From Limnochordia bacterium (lineage in GTDB: Bacteria; Bacillota; Limnochordia; DUMW01): 64,000 nucleotides of DNA. Numbering within the stretch: the stretch's first letter is position 1; each line of letters starts with the position of its first letter. The notes below the pieces were generated by a model. The model made no database searches. It worked only from the letters and a program-made list of their open reading frames with translations, and had not been told where the DNA came from. Positions 51,135-58,975 of this stretch are shown piece by piece. The stretch lies in the NCBI GenBank assembly GCA_023230925.1, contig JALNWK010000009.1, positions 1-64,000 of the forward strand, given 5' to 3'. The position numbers and the translations under genes are program-made.

Positions 51135-52916
51135 ATGTGGAAGCGAACTGATGTATGCGGTCACTTAAATGAGGCAGATGTGGGCCGTAAGGTGGCACTG
51201 TGTGGTTGGGTGCACCGCCGCCGGGATCACGGGGGCGTGATTTTTGTAGATTTGCGAGATCGGTCAGGATTGGTGCAGATTGTCTTTAATCCCACCGATT
51301 GCGCCGCGGATAGTTTCCGATTGGCGGAAACACTCCGGAGCGAGTTTGTGATTTATATTTCTGGCGAGGTCCGACGGCGCTTAGCCGGGATGGAGAATCC
51401 GAAGCTTGCCAGCGGCAGTATCGAGGTTTTTGTGGAGCAGCTGGAGGTTATTAGTTTGGCCGAGACCCCACCGATCTCCGTGGAAAGTGAAAAGACTGCA
51501 GACGTGGAGGAAGCCATGCGGTTGCGTTACCGATACTTAGACCTCAGACGACCAGAACTGCAAAGGGTCTTTGCTCTGCGTCATCGAGTGGGACAAATAG
51601 TTCGTAACCACTTGGATGCCCAAGGTTTTTGGGAAGTGGAGACCCCAATGCTCACCCGTTCCACCCCCGAAGGGGCCCGGGATTTTTTGGTACCGAGTCG
51701 ACTGCAGCCGGGGGAGTTTTATGCATTACCCCAATCCCCCCAGCTATTTAAACAGCTATTAATGGTTTCTGGTTTTGAGCGGTACTTTCAGATTGCACGG
51801 TGTTTTCGGGATGAGGATCTTCGGGCCGATAGACAGCCGGAGTTTACGCAAATTGACCTGGAGATGTCCTTTGTGACTAGGGAAGACGTCATCGAGATGG
51901 TGGAGGGCCTAGTTAAGGATGTGGTTCGTGAAGTAACGGGAGAGGAATTGCTAAGTCCGTTACCCCAGCTAACCTATAGTGAGGCCATGGATCGTTTCGG
52001 TAGTGACAAGCCGGACTTAAGGTTTGGCATGGAACTTAAGAACGTGTCGGATGTTGTTCATGGTTCAGACTTTCAGGTATTTAATAAAGTACTAGATGGT
52101 GGCGGTATGGTGAAGGGAGTGGCAGTACCCGAGGGTGCATCTTTCCCGCGCAGCCGCATCGATGCGTTAACCAAGCGAGCTATAGAACTTGGAGCCAAGG
52201 GGTTAGCCTGGGCTCAGTATACCGAGGAAGAGCTCAAATCCCCCATTGCTAAGTTCTTCTCAGAGAGTGTTCTGGAAGAGATCCTAGTACGGATGGAGGC
52301 CCAACGTGGAGATCTCCTTATCTGGGTTGCTGATTCGCCCCAGGTGGCAAACCACGTTCTAGGACAGCTGCGGTTAGAGCTTGCCCAGGAACTTGGATTG
52401 CTGGAGGGTAAGCCGGATTACTACCTGTGGGTGGTGGACTTCCCCTTAGTTGAGTATGCCGAGGGTGAAGAACGATATGTGGCGGTGCATCATCCCTTTA
52501 CAGCACCCCTGCAGGAGGATGTAGCCCTACTAGAAAGTGATCCTGGCAAGGTTCGTTCTGCTGCTTATGACCTGGTTCTAAATGGGGTGGAGGTAGGTGG
52601 AGGGAGTATTCGTATTCACGATCGCACTCTGCAGCAGCAGATGTTTAAGCTTCTAGGAATCTCAAAAGAGGCCGCAGAGGAGAAGTTTGGCTTTCTCCTG
52701 GAGGCATTTCGGTTTGGAGTACCGCCCCACGGTGGATTTGCCTTTGGCCTTGATCGCTGGATCATGCTTTTGGCGGGGATCTCCTCCATTCGGGAATGTA
52801 TCGCTTTTCCCAAAACCCAGAAGGGAACCTGTCTATTGACGAAGGCGCCCTCCCCCGTTGATCAAGGGCAACTTGATGAAGTAGGTATCAGGATTGCTCC
52901 AAAGGTGAAGCCCTAG
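51135..52916 (+). CDS. aspS: Aspartyl-tRNA synthetase
   Basis: Class IIb synthetase, 593 aa, bacterial type with OB-fold anticodon domain (VALCGWVHRRRDHGGVIFVDLRD), the catalytic core (FLVPSRLQPGEFYALPQSPQ, FQIARCFRDEDLRADRQPEFTQID), the GAD insertion (about 290-420) and motif 3 GFAFGLDRWIM. ATG after GGTGGAGG. No AsnRS or amidotransferase genes are in view, so tRNA discrimination cannot be judged. The 6S RNA gene follows. Confidence 0.98.
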   Translation: MWKRTDVCGHLNEADVGRKVALCGWVHRRRDHGGVIFVDLRDRSGLVQIVFNPTDCAADSFRLAETLRSEFVIYISGEVRRRLAGMENPKLASGSIEVFVEQLEVISLAETPPISVESEKTADVEEAMRLRYRYLDLRRPELQRVFALRHRVGQIVRNHLDAQGFWEVETPMLTRSTPEGARDFLVPSRLQPGEFYALPQSPQLFKQLLMVSGFERYFQIARCFRDEDLRADRQPEFTQIDLEMSFVTREDVIEMVEGLVKDVVREVTGEELLSPLPQLTYSEAMDRFGSDKPDLRFGMELKNVSDVVHGSDFQVFNKVLDGGGMVKGVAVPEGASFPRSRIDALTKRAIELGAKGLAWAQYTEEELKSPIAKFFSESVLEEILVRMEAQRGDLLIWVADSPQVANHVLGQLRLELAQELGLLEGKPDYYLWVVDFPLVEYAEGEERYVAVHHPFTAPLQEDVALLESDPGKVRSAAYDLVLNGVEVGGGSIRIHDRTLQQQMFKLLGISKEAAEEKFGFLLEAFRFGVPPHGGFAFGLDRWIMLLAGISSIRECIAFPKTQKGTCLLTKAPSPVDQGQLDEVGIRIAPKVKP

Positions 52917-52970
52917 GTCCAAAGGCAGGCATACTCACCTCCTAACGTAGATCTTGGAAGATGTTCTACC

Positions 52971-52999
52971 TTGCATCAAGTTCGATTCTATGATAGTAT
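52971..52999 (+). promoter_or_regulatory. Predicted promoter of the 6S RNA gene
   Basis: TTGCAT (52971-52976), 17-bp spacer, TAGTAT (52994-52999), about 55 bases after aspS. It would start transcription around 53006, giving an RNA of about 230 nt ending in the T-run at 53228-53234. Confidence 0.5.
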
Positions 53000-53006
53000 T
53001 TAATTG

Positions 53007-53234
53007 ACCTAAAGGTAACAGGCATGGCCCTTTGGAGAAATTTCTTCATCCCTGCTGTGTTCGCGGTTAAGCTGGTGGTGTTATTGACCCAACACCATTA
53101 CATTGGGAGCTTAGCTCTTCTTGTGGATGCAGGCCCGGATTTTTCGGGAAGCAGAAAGCAAGGAGGCGGGCACCCACCTGCCTAGTGCGGGTTCGTAGCA
53201 AGCCAGTCATAGCGGCACAGCGGGGGCTTTTTTT
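53007..53234 (+). ncRNA. 6S RNA (SsrS/BsrA-type regulator of RNA polymerase)
   Basis: 6S RNA mimics an open promoter and sequesters SigA-RNA polymerase. CCCTGCTGTG (53050-53059) pairs with CACAGCGGGG (53216-53225), one G-U pair, as the closing stem. The 5' strand continues with GTTCGCGG and the 3' strand carries GGGTTCGTAGCAAGCCAGTC, resembling the conserved GUUCGC and GGUU...GC(A)GC motifs that flank the central bubble. GCTGG (53071-53075) can pair with CCAGT upstream of the 3' closing arm. The apical part holds hairpins such as GGTGTT/AACACC and GCCCGGATTTTTCGGG. A GGGGGC-T7 end closes it. Location between aspS and rarA matches B. subtilis bsrA. The 5' end is uncertain and may lie nearer 53040. 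Confidence 0.82.
53228..53234 (+). terminator. U-tract terminating the 6S RNA
   Basis: Seven T follow the GGGGGC end of the 6S closing stem, so the closing stem itself serves as the terminator hairpin. Confidence 0.7.
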
Positions 53235-53303
53235 GTCCCAAAGCATGGGTGTTGCCTAGTACATAATTTTTAGCGAAGGGTGGTGTGGCGACTCTATCCT
53301 CGG

Positions 53304-54614
53304 ATGACCTCCGAGGTCTTATCGCCTGATGCTATGAATGCGACAAAGGATGCGCCCCTTGCGGTGCGAATGCGCCCAAGGACCCTGCGGGAGTTAGAAG
53401 GCCATCAGGATATTATTGGTGAGGGAACTCCTTTGTGGCGTGCTATTCGCAGTGGCTATGTCCCATCACTCATTTTCTTTGGCCCCCCGGGTAGTGGTAA
53501 GACTACACTTGCCCGACTGATTGCCTCTGAGACCAAAACCCATTTTGCGGAACTTAGTGCTGTAATGTCCGGGGTTAAGGATATCCGCAATGTGGTCGAG
53601 GCCGCCCAAAAGCTAAAACTAACCGACAATATGCAGACAATCCTTTTCATTGATGAGGTACATCGTTTCAACAGTACCCAACAGGATGCCCTGCTGCCCT
53701 ATGTAGAAAACGGGATCGTTACCTTAATCGGTGCCACCACGGAAAACCCCATGGTTAGTGTTCGGGGGGCTTTACTGTCCCGCTGTATGGTGTTTGAATT
53801 GAAGAAGCTAACCCGTGAGGGAGTAAGGCGGATAGTCCAAAGGGCCTTGGAAGATGAGGAACGGGGACTTGGTGCTTATAAAGTGAAGCTTACCGAAGAG
53901 GCTTTTGAGCACTTGCTAACCTTTGCCGATGGGGATAGCCGTACCGCGTTGAATATCATCGAGTTTGTAACAGCTGGTCTTGGGCAGGATGGGACCGAGT
54001 ATACGGTTACTGCCGAGGATATTGATGTTGCCTCCCAAAGGATGTTACGGTTTGATCGGTCGGGGGACTATCACTACGACATGGCGTCGGCGTTTATCAA
54101 GAGTATCCGGGGTAGTGATCCCCAGGCCACATTGTATTGGCTGGCAAAGATGCTTTATTCGGGAGAAGACCCGCGTTTTGTGGCCCGACGATTAGTCATT
54201 GCTGCCAGTGAGGATATTGGGCTGGCCGACCCTGTGGGCTTGATGCTAGCCACGGCCGCCTTTGATGCCGTATCTAACGTCGGCATGCCCGAGGCAAGGA
54301 TCATCTTGGCCCATGCCGCTTTGTACCTGGCTACTGCAGAGAAGAGCAACAGCGCGTACCTCGGAATCGAAAAAGCCTTCTCCTGTGTCCAAAAAGAAGA
54401 GGCAGGTGAGGTGCCCTTGCACCTGCGGGATGCATCCTACAAGGGCGCTAAGAAACTTGGCCATGGGATCGGGTATAAGTACCCGCATGACTATCCAAAT
54501 CATTGGGTGAAGCAACAGTACCTGCCAGACGTGCACAAAAACAAGGTATTCTACGAACCGACAGAACAGGGGCGGGAAAAGCGGGTCGCAGACCGTTTCC
54601 GTAAGCGCGGTTAG
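53304..54614 (+). CDS. rarA: Replication-associated recombination ATPase RarA (MgsA/YrvN)
   Basis: AAA+ ATPase acting at stalled forks. About 436 aa from ATG 53304: APLAVRMRPRTLRELEGHQ near the N-terminus, Walker A FFGPPGSGKTTLARL, Walker B LFIDEVHRFNSTQQDALLP, sensor 1 GATTENP, and the C-terminal tetramerisation domain with RGSDPQATLYWLAKML and GYKYPHDYPNHWV. The frame opens at GTG 53280, and GTG 53283 is another option; none has a strong binding site. The aspS-6S-rarA order is as in Bacillus. Confidence 0.95.
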   Translation: MTSEVLSPDAMNATKDAPLAVRMRPRTLRELEGHQDIIGEGTPLWRAIRSGYVPSLIFFGPPGSGKTTLARLIASETKTHFAELSAVMSGVKDIRNVVEAAQKLKLTDNMQTILFIDEVHRFNSTQQDALLPYVENGIVTLIGATTENPMVSVRGALLSRCMVFELKKLTREGVRRIVQRALEDEERGLGAYKVKLTEEAFEHLLTFADGDSRTALNIIEFVTAGLGQDGTEYTVTAEDIDVASQRMLRFDRSGDYHYDMASAFIKSIRGSDPQATLYWLAKMLYSGEDPRFVARRLVIAASEDIGLADPVGLMLATAAFDAVSNVGMPEARIILAHAALYLATAEKSNSAYLGIEKAFSCVQKEEAGEVPLHLRDASYKGAKKLGHGIGYKYPHDYPNHWVKQQYLPDVHKNKVFYEPTEQGREKRVADRFRKRG

Positions 54615-55115
54615 CGGCAACGATTGCAGGGGCAATTACCTCATATTTGCCCAGTGAGTGGACTTCCTGTATGGTAACAGAGAAAAAAGATGCTGTGTCT
54701 TAAGTCGCTAGCGATCATAATTGGGTCCTGAAGCAGCATGACCTCATTTCACTCCGAAGAGTTCTTTTTCATCAAATGCTTGCTTTCAAATTCTGTCCTT
54801 CCCGAATATGTTTCCGCCGCATTACTGTGCAGCAAGAAGGGTTTGGTTCCTTTCCACAACAGGTGAAAGGCTCCTTCGGAGCCGTTATAAAGGTAACTAC
54901 TCCACTGACGCGTCGTACCCCGGCATTTTTCTAATTCGACGGCGAATATCTGAAGGGTATAATCGCCGATTCTGCTTTCCAGTCATCATGCTGCCCTGAG
55001 ACTAGCACACGGGACAGCTTCTTAATACGCTCAGAGCGAAAGGTTATGAGTATGTGGTCATTGTCTCTTCGTTGCTCTACTATATCTGGTTACGTTATGG
55101 CTAGACAACAACATA
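54615..55115. other. Gene-free stretch between rarA and the convergent minus-strand gene
   Basis: About 500 bases without a credible gene. It holds a short perfect stem, GGCTCC-TTC-GGAGCC (54869-54883). On the minus strand it is followed by CTTTC, so it could weakly end the minus-strand permease-like transcript, although it lies 230 bases from that stop. Nothing else was recognised. Confidence 0.5.
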
Positions 55116-56474
55116 TCAGATGTACGCAAACACGGGTGGAAACACTACCACAACAATTGTTGCCCATACAGCATAGACCCATAGGTAGTTTGTCTGCCAC
55201 TGTTCGAGTTCGGCAAACGATCTACTCCTGCATAGAAAGCGTATGTAAAGCACAGCAGACCAGCCTAGGTTGACCAGTAGAATCAAGTTCTCACCTAATG
55301 CAGCCACGCGGTTAGGGCTGAGCCCAAACTCCGAGATCCGTGTGGCAATAGCCCATAGGGCTACGGCATCCGCTAGTAGCGCACTGATCACCAACACGAC
55401 CTGCAAAACATCAAAGAGGTTAGGTGGTAACCGCTGATCTCGAGCAGATATCGCATACAGTAACAAACCGAGAACGACCACTAGGAGCAGATCAAACACA
55501 ATCAGCACGTTCCGATCGATGTCTACTCCTCGTCCTGTCCATACCAGGGTAATTAGGAATGTCACCAGCATGATGGCAAAAAGTGGTGTGAAAAGGCGCG
55601 TCAGCACGGGTGCCATATTCTCAATGACGCTTTGCTTTGCCTCAACCAACCAGGAACCAATCAGAATGGCTCCCATGGCACCGCAAGGTACTAGCCAGGA
55701 CATGAGAAGAGGCTCGATGTCGACAGCTATGGCTTGGAAGATGAGGATAGTGAATGCTGTAAGTACACCGCCACCAAGCGCTATTAGTACATAGTAAATG
55801 AAGAGTTCTCCGGAAAACCGGATGAAATCCATGCGTCCCGCCACGTCACCCCAGCGAGTACCGGCATAGGTGGTTCCCACCACCACCCAGAGCACCAGCG
55901 GCAGATGCAAGGACGTGAGCACTTCGGTATGGCCTCCCGGTGAGAAAGGATAAGTGTTAGCAAAGAAGGCTGCTACGGCAAATGCTACAACTATCCAACG
56001 GCGGGTAAAAAGCTTATCCCCGCGCTTCCACACAAAATAGGTAGTAAGGAATGGTAGTACGAAGAAGGATAGGTTGCGGGCATAAAACCCACTGTCTTTA
56101 TATAGGTGGATACCGAATGCTGTCGGCAATTTGATTGCCAGAGCCGCCACTACCGCAAGACACATGACAACGATGGTTTCGGTAAAAGCCCGCCCCCGCT
56201 GTTTTGCCGATTCTGAAGAGGTAACCACAAGTTGCTTCCATAGCCGACCTGAGTGCTCCCGAGCAAACTCGTTTGAGAGGTCATCTAGCTCGCCCATGCG
56301 CTTCACTGCTACTAAAAAGGCCTCATCGGTAGAGAGCCCTGCTTCGACTAGAGCAGCGATCTGCTCGCGCAAATGGTCTTCTAGTTCCTCTATATCGAGG
56401 GAATGGATGGTCTGACGGCGGCGCAGATAGTCCCGCCAGAGATTTATCTGTTGCTCTAGAGATTCGTCATCCAT
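55116..56474 (-). CDS. Permease-prefix domain multi-TM protein (DUF4153-like)
   Basis: 452 aa. The cytoplasmic N-terminus (about 1-85) is a permease prefix domain of the PadR-linked type (LWRDYLRRRQTIHSLDIEELEDHLREQI, GLSTDEAFLVAVKRMG). About 11-12 TM helices follow (about 100-450), resembling DUF4153 membrane proteins. No ATPase or FtsX-like extracellular domain is visible, so this is not a typical ABC permease. It begins 6 nt after the padR stop with GGGAGG at the junction, so the two are cotranscribed and the regulator most likely controls this protein. Function unknown. Confidence 0.8.
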   Translation of the reverse strand: MDDESLEQQINLWRDYLRRRQTIHSLDIEELEDHLREQIAALVEAGLSTDEAFLVAVKRMGELDDLSNEFAREHSGRLWKQLVVTSSESAKQRGRAFTETIVVMCLAVVAALAIKLPTAFGIHLYKDSGFYARNLSFFVLPFLTTYFVWKRGDKLFTRRWIVVAFAVAAFFANTYPFSPGGHTEVLTSLHLPLVLWVVVGTTYAGTRWGDVAGRMDFIRFSGELFIYYVLIALGGGVLTAFTILIFQAIAVDIEPLLMSWLVPCGAMGAILIGSWLVEAKQSVIENMAPVLTRLFTPLFAIMLVTFLITLVWTGRGVDIDRNVLIVFDLLLVVVLGLLLYAISARDQRLPPNLFDVLQVVLVISALLADAVALWAIATRISEFGLSPNRVAALGENLILLVNLGWSAVLYIRFLCRSRSFAELEQWQTNYLWVYAVWATIVVVVFPPVFAYI

Positions 56475-56479
56475 AGTCT

Positions 56480-56866
56480 TTAGCCTCCCTGATGAAGCGG
56501 CGGTGAAGAAGCCTCAGTGTTGTTGGGAATCGCCATACGAAGTCCTGACAAGAGGCTGCGCAGCATCGTATCAACGGTCTGCCACTGGCGGACCTCTTCG
56601 GAGAGTTGAGCTCGCCCTTGGGGGGTGATACGGTAGTATTTGCGACGGCGGCCGCTTTCCGCAACTTCCCATCGCGACTCAATATGGCCAAGGCGCTCAA
56701 GACGGTGCAGAACGGGGTAGAGCATCCCATCTGTCCACTGGAGATGACCTCCCGACAGTTCCTTAACTTGCTGCAGGATCGCATAGCCATAGCTATCTGC
56801 TTCAGCTAGAAATGCGAGGATGATCGGGGTCGAAGAAGCGGCTATGAGATCTTTGTTGATGTCCAC
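56480..56866 (-). CDS. PadR-family transcriptional regulator
   Basis: 128-aa winged-helix repressor. AFLAEADSYGYAILQQV, GGHLQWTDGMLYPVLHRLERLGHI and RRRKYYRITPQGRAQL are the PadR core; a C-terminal dimerisation helix follows. It precedes a membrane protein with a permease prefix domain, the standard PadR arrangement in Bacillota, in which the regulator responds to membrane-active compounds. A consensus promoter with a tandem 15-bp repeat lies about 60 bases upstream and is its probable operator. Confidence 0.93.
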   Translation of the reverse strand: MDINKDLIAASSTPIILAFLAEADSYGYAILQQVKELSGGHLQWTDGMLYPVLHRLERLGHIESRWEVAESGRRRKYYRITPQGRAQLSEEVRQWQTVDTMLRSLLSGLRMAIPNNTEASSPPLHQGG

Positions 56867-56905
56867 AATTTCATCTCCGTGCGGTAGACTAAACCACGAT
56901 TACCT

Positions 56906-56935
56906 TGCAGTGTTATACATGGCAGTATTATACAT
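56906..56935 (-). promoter_or_regulatory. Tandem 15-bp direct repeat, likely PadR operator
   Basis: Two adjacent 15-mers on the plus strand, TGCAGTGTTATACAT (56906-56920) and GGCAGTATTATACAT (56921-56935), differ at 2 positions. On the minus strand each contains ATGTATAA. One copy covers the -10 box, the other the start-site region. Bound repressors would block polymerase directly. Confidence 0.65.
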
Positions 56936-56955
56936 AACGTTGCTAGGTATGTCAA
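56927..56955 (-). promoter_or_regulatory. Perfect consensus SigA promoter of padR
   Basis: Minus strand: TTGACA (56955-56950), 17-bp spacer, TATAAT (56932-56927). Both hexamers and the spacing are ideal. Such a strong promoter on a repressor gene implies tight negative control, consistent with the overlapping repeat. Confidence 0.85.
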
Positions 56956-57135
56956 GGCTATTGTGCTTGGTCCTTCGATCGTGGTTTTCTTCGAGGTTTT
57001 CGCTTACTTCTTTCTTGCATTCGCGATTTTCTAAGTTCTGTGTGGATTAGATCCCGATGTGTCTGTGGTCGGCTCTGATTGGATCGCGTCTTGGTACGAG
57101 AGTGATGGCCGAGAGAGGGTCCTCACCTGGTATAA

Positions 57136-57170
57136 AGGAAAGCTAAACGGCTTTAGCGATTGTTTCCTTG
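57136..57170 (+). other. Long imperfect hairpin upstream of the Rrf2 promoter
   Basis: AAGGAAA (57136-57142) then GCTAAA pairs with TTTAGC across CGGC, and TTTCCTT (57164-57170) closes the outer stem after a 5-nt bulge (GATTG). It lies between two divergent promoters, so neither of the predicted transcripts would cross it. Function unknown; possibly a mobile-element relic. Confidence 0.4.
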
Positions 57171-57245
57171 CAGCAATAAAGAAGTGTGGGATAATGAATT
57201 CGGAACGTCCATATTAAGACTGGGTAGGAGTTAGCGCGAAAAGTG

Positions 57246-57274
57246 TTGACATGGTAGGTTCCCTATGCTACTAT
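57246..57274 (+). promoter_or_regulatory. SigA promoter of the Rrf2-iscS-iscU-mnmA operon
   Basis: TTGACA (57246-57251), 17-bp spacer, TACTAT (57269-57274). Transcription should begin near 57281, in front of the inverted repeat at 57286-57300. Confidence 0.75.
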
Positions 57275-57285
57275 GCTCTTAAAGT

Positions 57286-57300
57286 CTACTAATTTAGTGG
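57286..57300 (+). promoter_or_regulatory. Candidate Rrf2 operator
   Basis: CTACTAA-T-TTAGTGG, an inverted repeat with one mismatch right after the predicted start site. The CTA-AT-rich-TAG pattern is reminiscent of sites of Rrf2/IscR-type regulators. Autoregulation is an inference. Confidence 0.45.
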
Positions 57301-57323
57301 GAATTGAGACCGGGGTGATTGAC

Positions 57324-57743
57324 GTGAAAATCTCAACCCGAGGAAGTTATGGTTTACGGGCCATGGTTGAATTGGCTATGCATGAAGGTAGTGGTCCCAT
57401 GCCCCTGCGGGTGATTGCGGATCGGCAGGATGTTTCGGAAAGCTACCTGGAGCAACTGATGGCTGCACTACGCAAGGCTGGGTTGGTAAACAGTGTCAGA
57501 GGACACATGGGTGGGTATGAACTGGCTCTGCCTCCGGAGGAGATAGTCGTCGGGGATATTATCCGGATATTAGAGGGACCAATCAGTCCCATTGATTGCA
57601 TTGGGGATAACGCTGTGGCCTGCGAAAGGGAAGAACAGTGTGTGACCAAGTTCCTGTGGCAGAAGCTAAAAGACAGTATTGAAGATGTCTTGGATAGTAC
57701 CACGCTCCAAGATTTGTGTGATAAGGCTAGTCACGAAGGCTAG
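57324..57743 (+). CDS. Rrf2-family regulator (IscR/CymR type)
   Basis: About 139 aa from GTG 57324, which is preceded by CGGGGTGA. Winged-helix domain with KISTRGSYGLRAMVELA, SYLEQLMAALRKAGLV and GYELA, then a C-terminal segment with three Cys, IDCIGDNAVACEREEQC, spaced x7 and x5. IscR uses three Cys spaced x5 and x5 for a [2Fe-2S] cluster, so this is probably a cluster-sensing homologue, with CymR-like cysteine control as the alternative (CymR lacks these Cys). The frame continues upstream to 57273 over the -10 box, which cannot be coding. It precedes iscS and iscU. Confidence 0.92.
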   Translation: MKISTRGSYGLRAMVELAMHEGSGPMPLRVIADRQDVSESYLEQLMAALRKAGLVNSVRGHMGGYELALPPEEIVVGDIIRILEGPISPIDCIGDNAVACEREEQCVTKFLWQKLKDSIEDVLDSTTLQDLCDKASHEG

Positions 57744-57793
57744 CAGGACTTCCCGGTGTTTCCCAGTTGACCTTGGAGGAGGTAAGTAAATAG

Positions 57794-58954
57794 ATGAACA
57801 GAGTCTATATGGATCATGCCGCAACCACCAAGCCCCGTCCTGAGGTGATCGAGGCGATGTTGCCATTGTTTCAGGACAACTATGGTAATCCATCTAGTAT
57901 CTACACCGCAGGACGTGACGCAAAACGTGTCCTGGAAGAGGCGAGGGCCCAAATTGCAGAGATTCTTGGGGCAAAACCTGAGGAAATCTATTTCACTTCC
58001 GGTGGTTCTGAGGCAGATAACCTAGCCCTGCAGGGAGTAGCTTGGGCTAACGAGCGCAAAGGCAGGCATTTGATCACCTCCAGTATTGAACATCACGCGG
58101 TCTATGACACCTGCAAATTTTTGCAAAAGCGGGGTTTTGAGGTTACCTTTGTCGGTGTGGATGAATTTGGTCGGGTGGATCCCCAAGAGGTGGCTGAAGC
58201 TATCAGAGAAGATACGATCCTCATTTCCATCATGCACGCCAACAACGAAGTAGGGACCATTCAGCCTATCGCGGAGATTGGTGAAATAGCAGGGAGCAAA
58301 GGTATTCGCTTCCACACCGATGCGGTACAGACCGTGGGAGCACTGCCCGTCAATGTCGACGAGCTGCAGTGCGATTTGCTCTCTTTATCGGCGCACAAGT
58401 TCTATGGGCCAAAAGGTGTCGGTGTATTATATGCCAGGAAAGGGACTAGGTTTGTATCCCACATTTACGGAGGAGCCCAAGAACGGGGACGGCGGGCGGG
58501 TACCGAGAATACGCCAGGAATTGTTGGTATGGCTAAGGCCCTAGCCTTAGCTACGGCCGAAAGGGAGACAGTACAGCCACAAATTGCCGCTCTAAGAGAC
58601 CGATTGCGTGAGGGAATTCTAGCAAAGGTAGATGAGGTGAGGCTCAACGGACATCCACAGGAGCGTCTGCCCAACAACCTAAGTCTGTGCTTTAGATATA
58701 TTGAAGGGGAAGCATTGCTTTTGAATTTGGATTTACAGGGCATTGCCGGATCTAGTGGTTCTGCATGTACCTCGGGTTCTCTGGAACCGTCTCACGTTCT
58801 TCTGGCCATGGGGATAGCACCGGAGATCGCCCACGGTTCCCTACGGCTTACCCTAGGGCGGGAAAACACTCCTGAGGAAGTAGATTATGTTATTGACGCT
58901 GTTGCCAAAGCAGTGGACAAACTAAGACAGATGTCCCCGTTGTATGAGAAATAA
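57794..58954 (+). CDS. iscS: Cysteine desulfurase (IscS/NifS-type)
   Basis: PLP enzyme that takes sulfur from cysteine for Fe-S clusters and tRNA thiolation. 386 aa. H100-H101 lies in the SIEHH segment, the PLP lysine is K202 in SLSAHKFYGPKG, and the catalytic Cys is C325 in SSGSACTSG, on the flexible loop of group I enzymes. ATG after GGAGG. Sulfur would go to IscU next door and to MnmA. Confidence 0.96.
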   Translation: MNRVYMDHAATTKPRPEVIEAMLPLFQDNYGNPSSIYTAGRDAKRVLEEARAQIAEILGAKPEEIYFTSGGSEADNLALQGVAWANERKGRHLITSSIEHHAVYDTCKFLQKRGFEVTFVGVDEFGRVDPQEVAEAIREDTILISIMHANNEVGTIQPIAEIGEIAGSKGIRFHTDAVQTVGALPVNVDELQCDLLSLSAHKFYGPKGVGVLYARKGTRFVSHIYGGAQERGRRAGTENTPGIVGMAKALALATAERETVQPQIAALRDRLREGILAKVDEVRLNGHPQERLPNNLSLCFRYIEGEALLLNLDLQGIAGSSGSACTSGSLEPSHVLLAMGIAPEIAHGSLRLTLGRENTPEEVDYVIDAVAKAVDKLRQMSPLYEK

Positions 58955-58975
58955 CGGGTAAAAGGTGGGAGAGGC

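Larger units (their letters stand above)
56867..57323. other. Divergent intergenic region between padR and the Rrf2 gene
   Basis: About 460 bases that hold two promoters facing apart (padR on minus, Rrf2 on plus), the padR tandem repeat, a long imperfect hairpin (57136-57170) and an inverted repeat in the Rrf2 leader. No gene is seen. Confidence 0.7.

Noticed and set aside
57273..57323. N-terminal extension of the Rrf2 regulator
   Set aside because: It would run through the -10 box and predicted start site; the GTG at 57324 has a ribosome binding site and matches the family.
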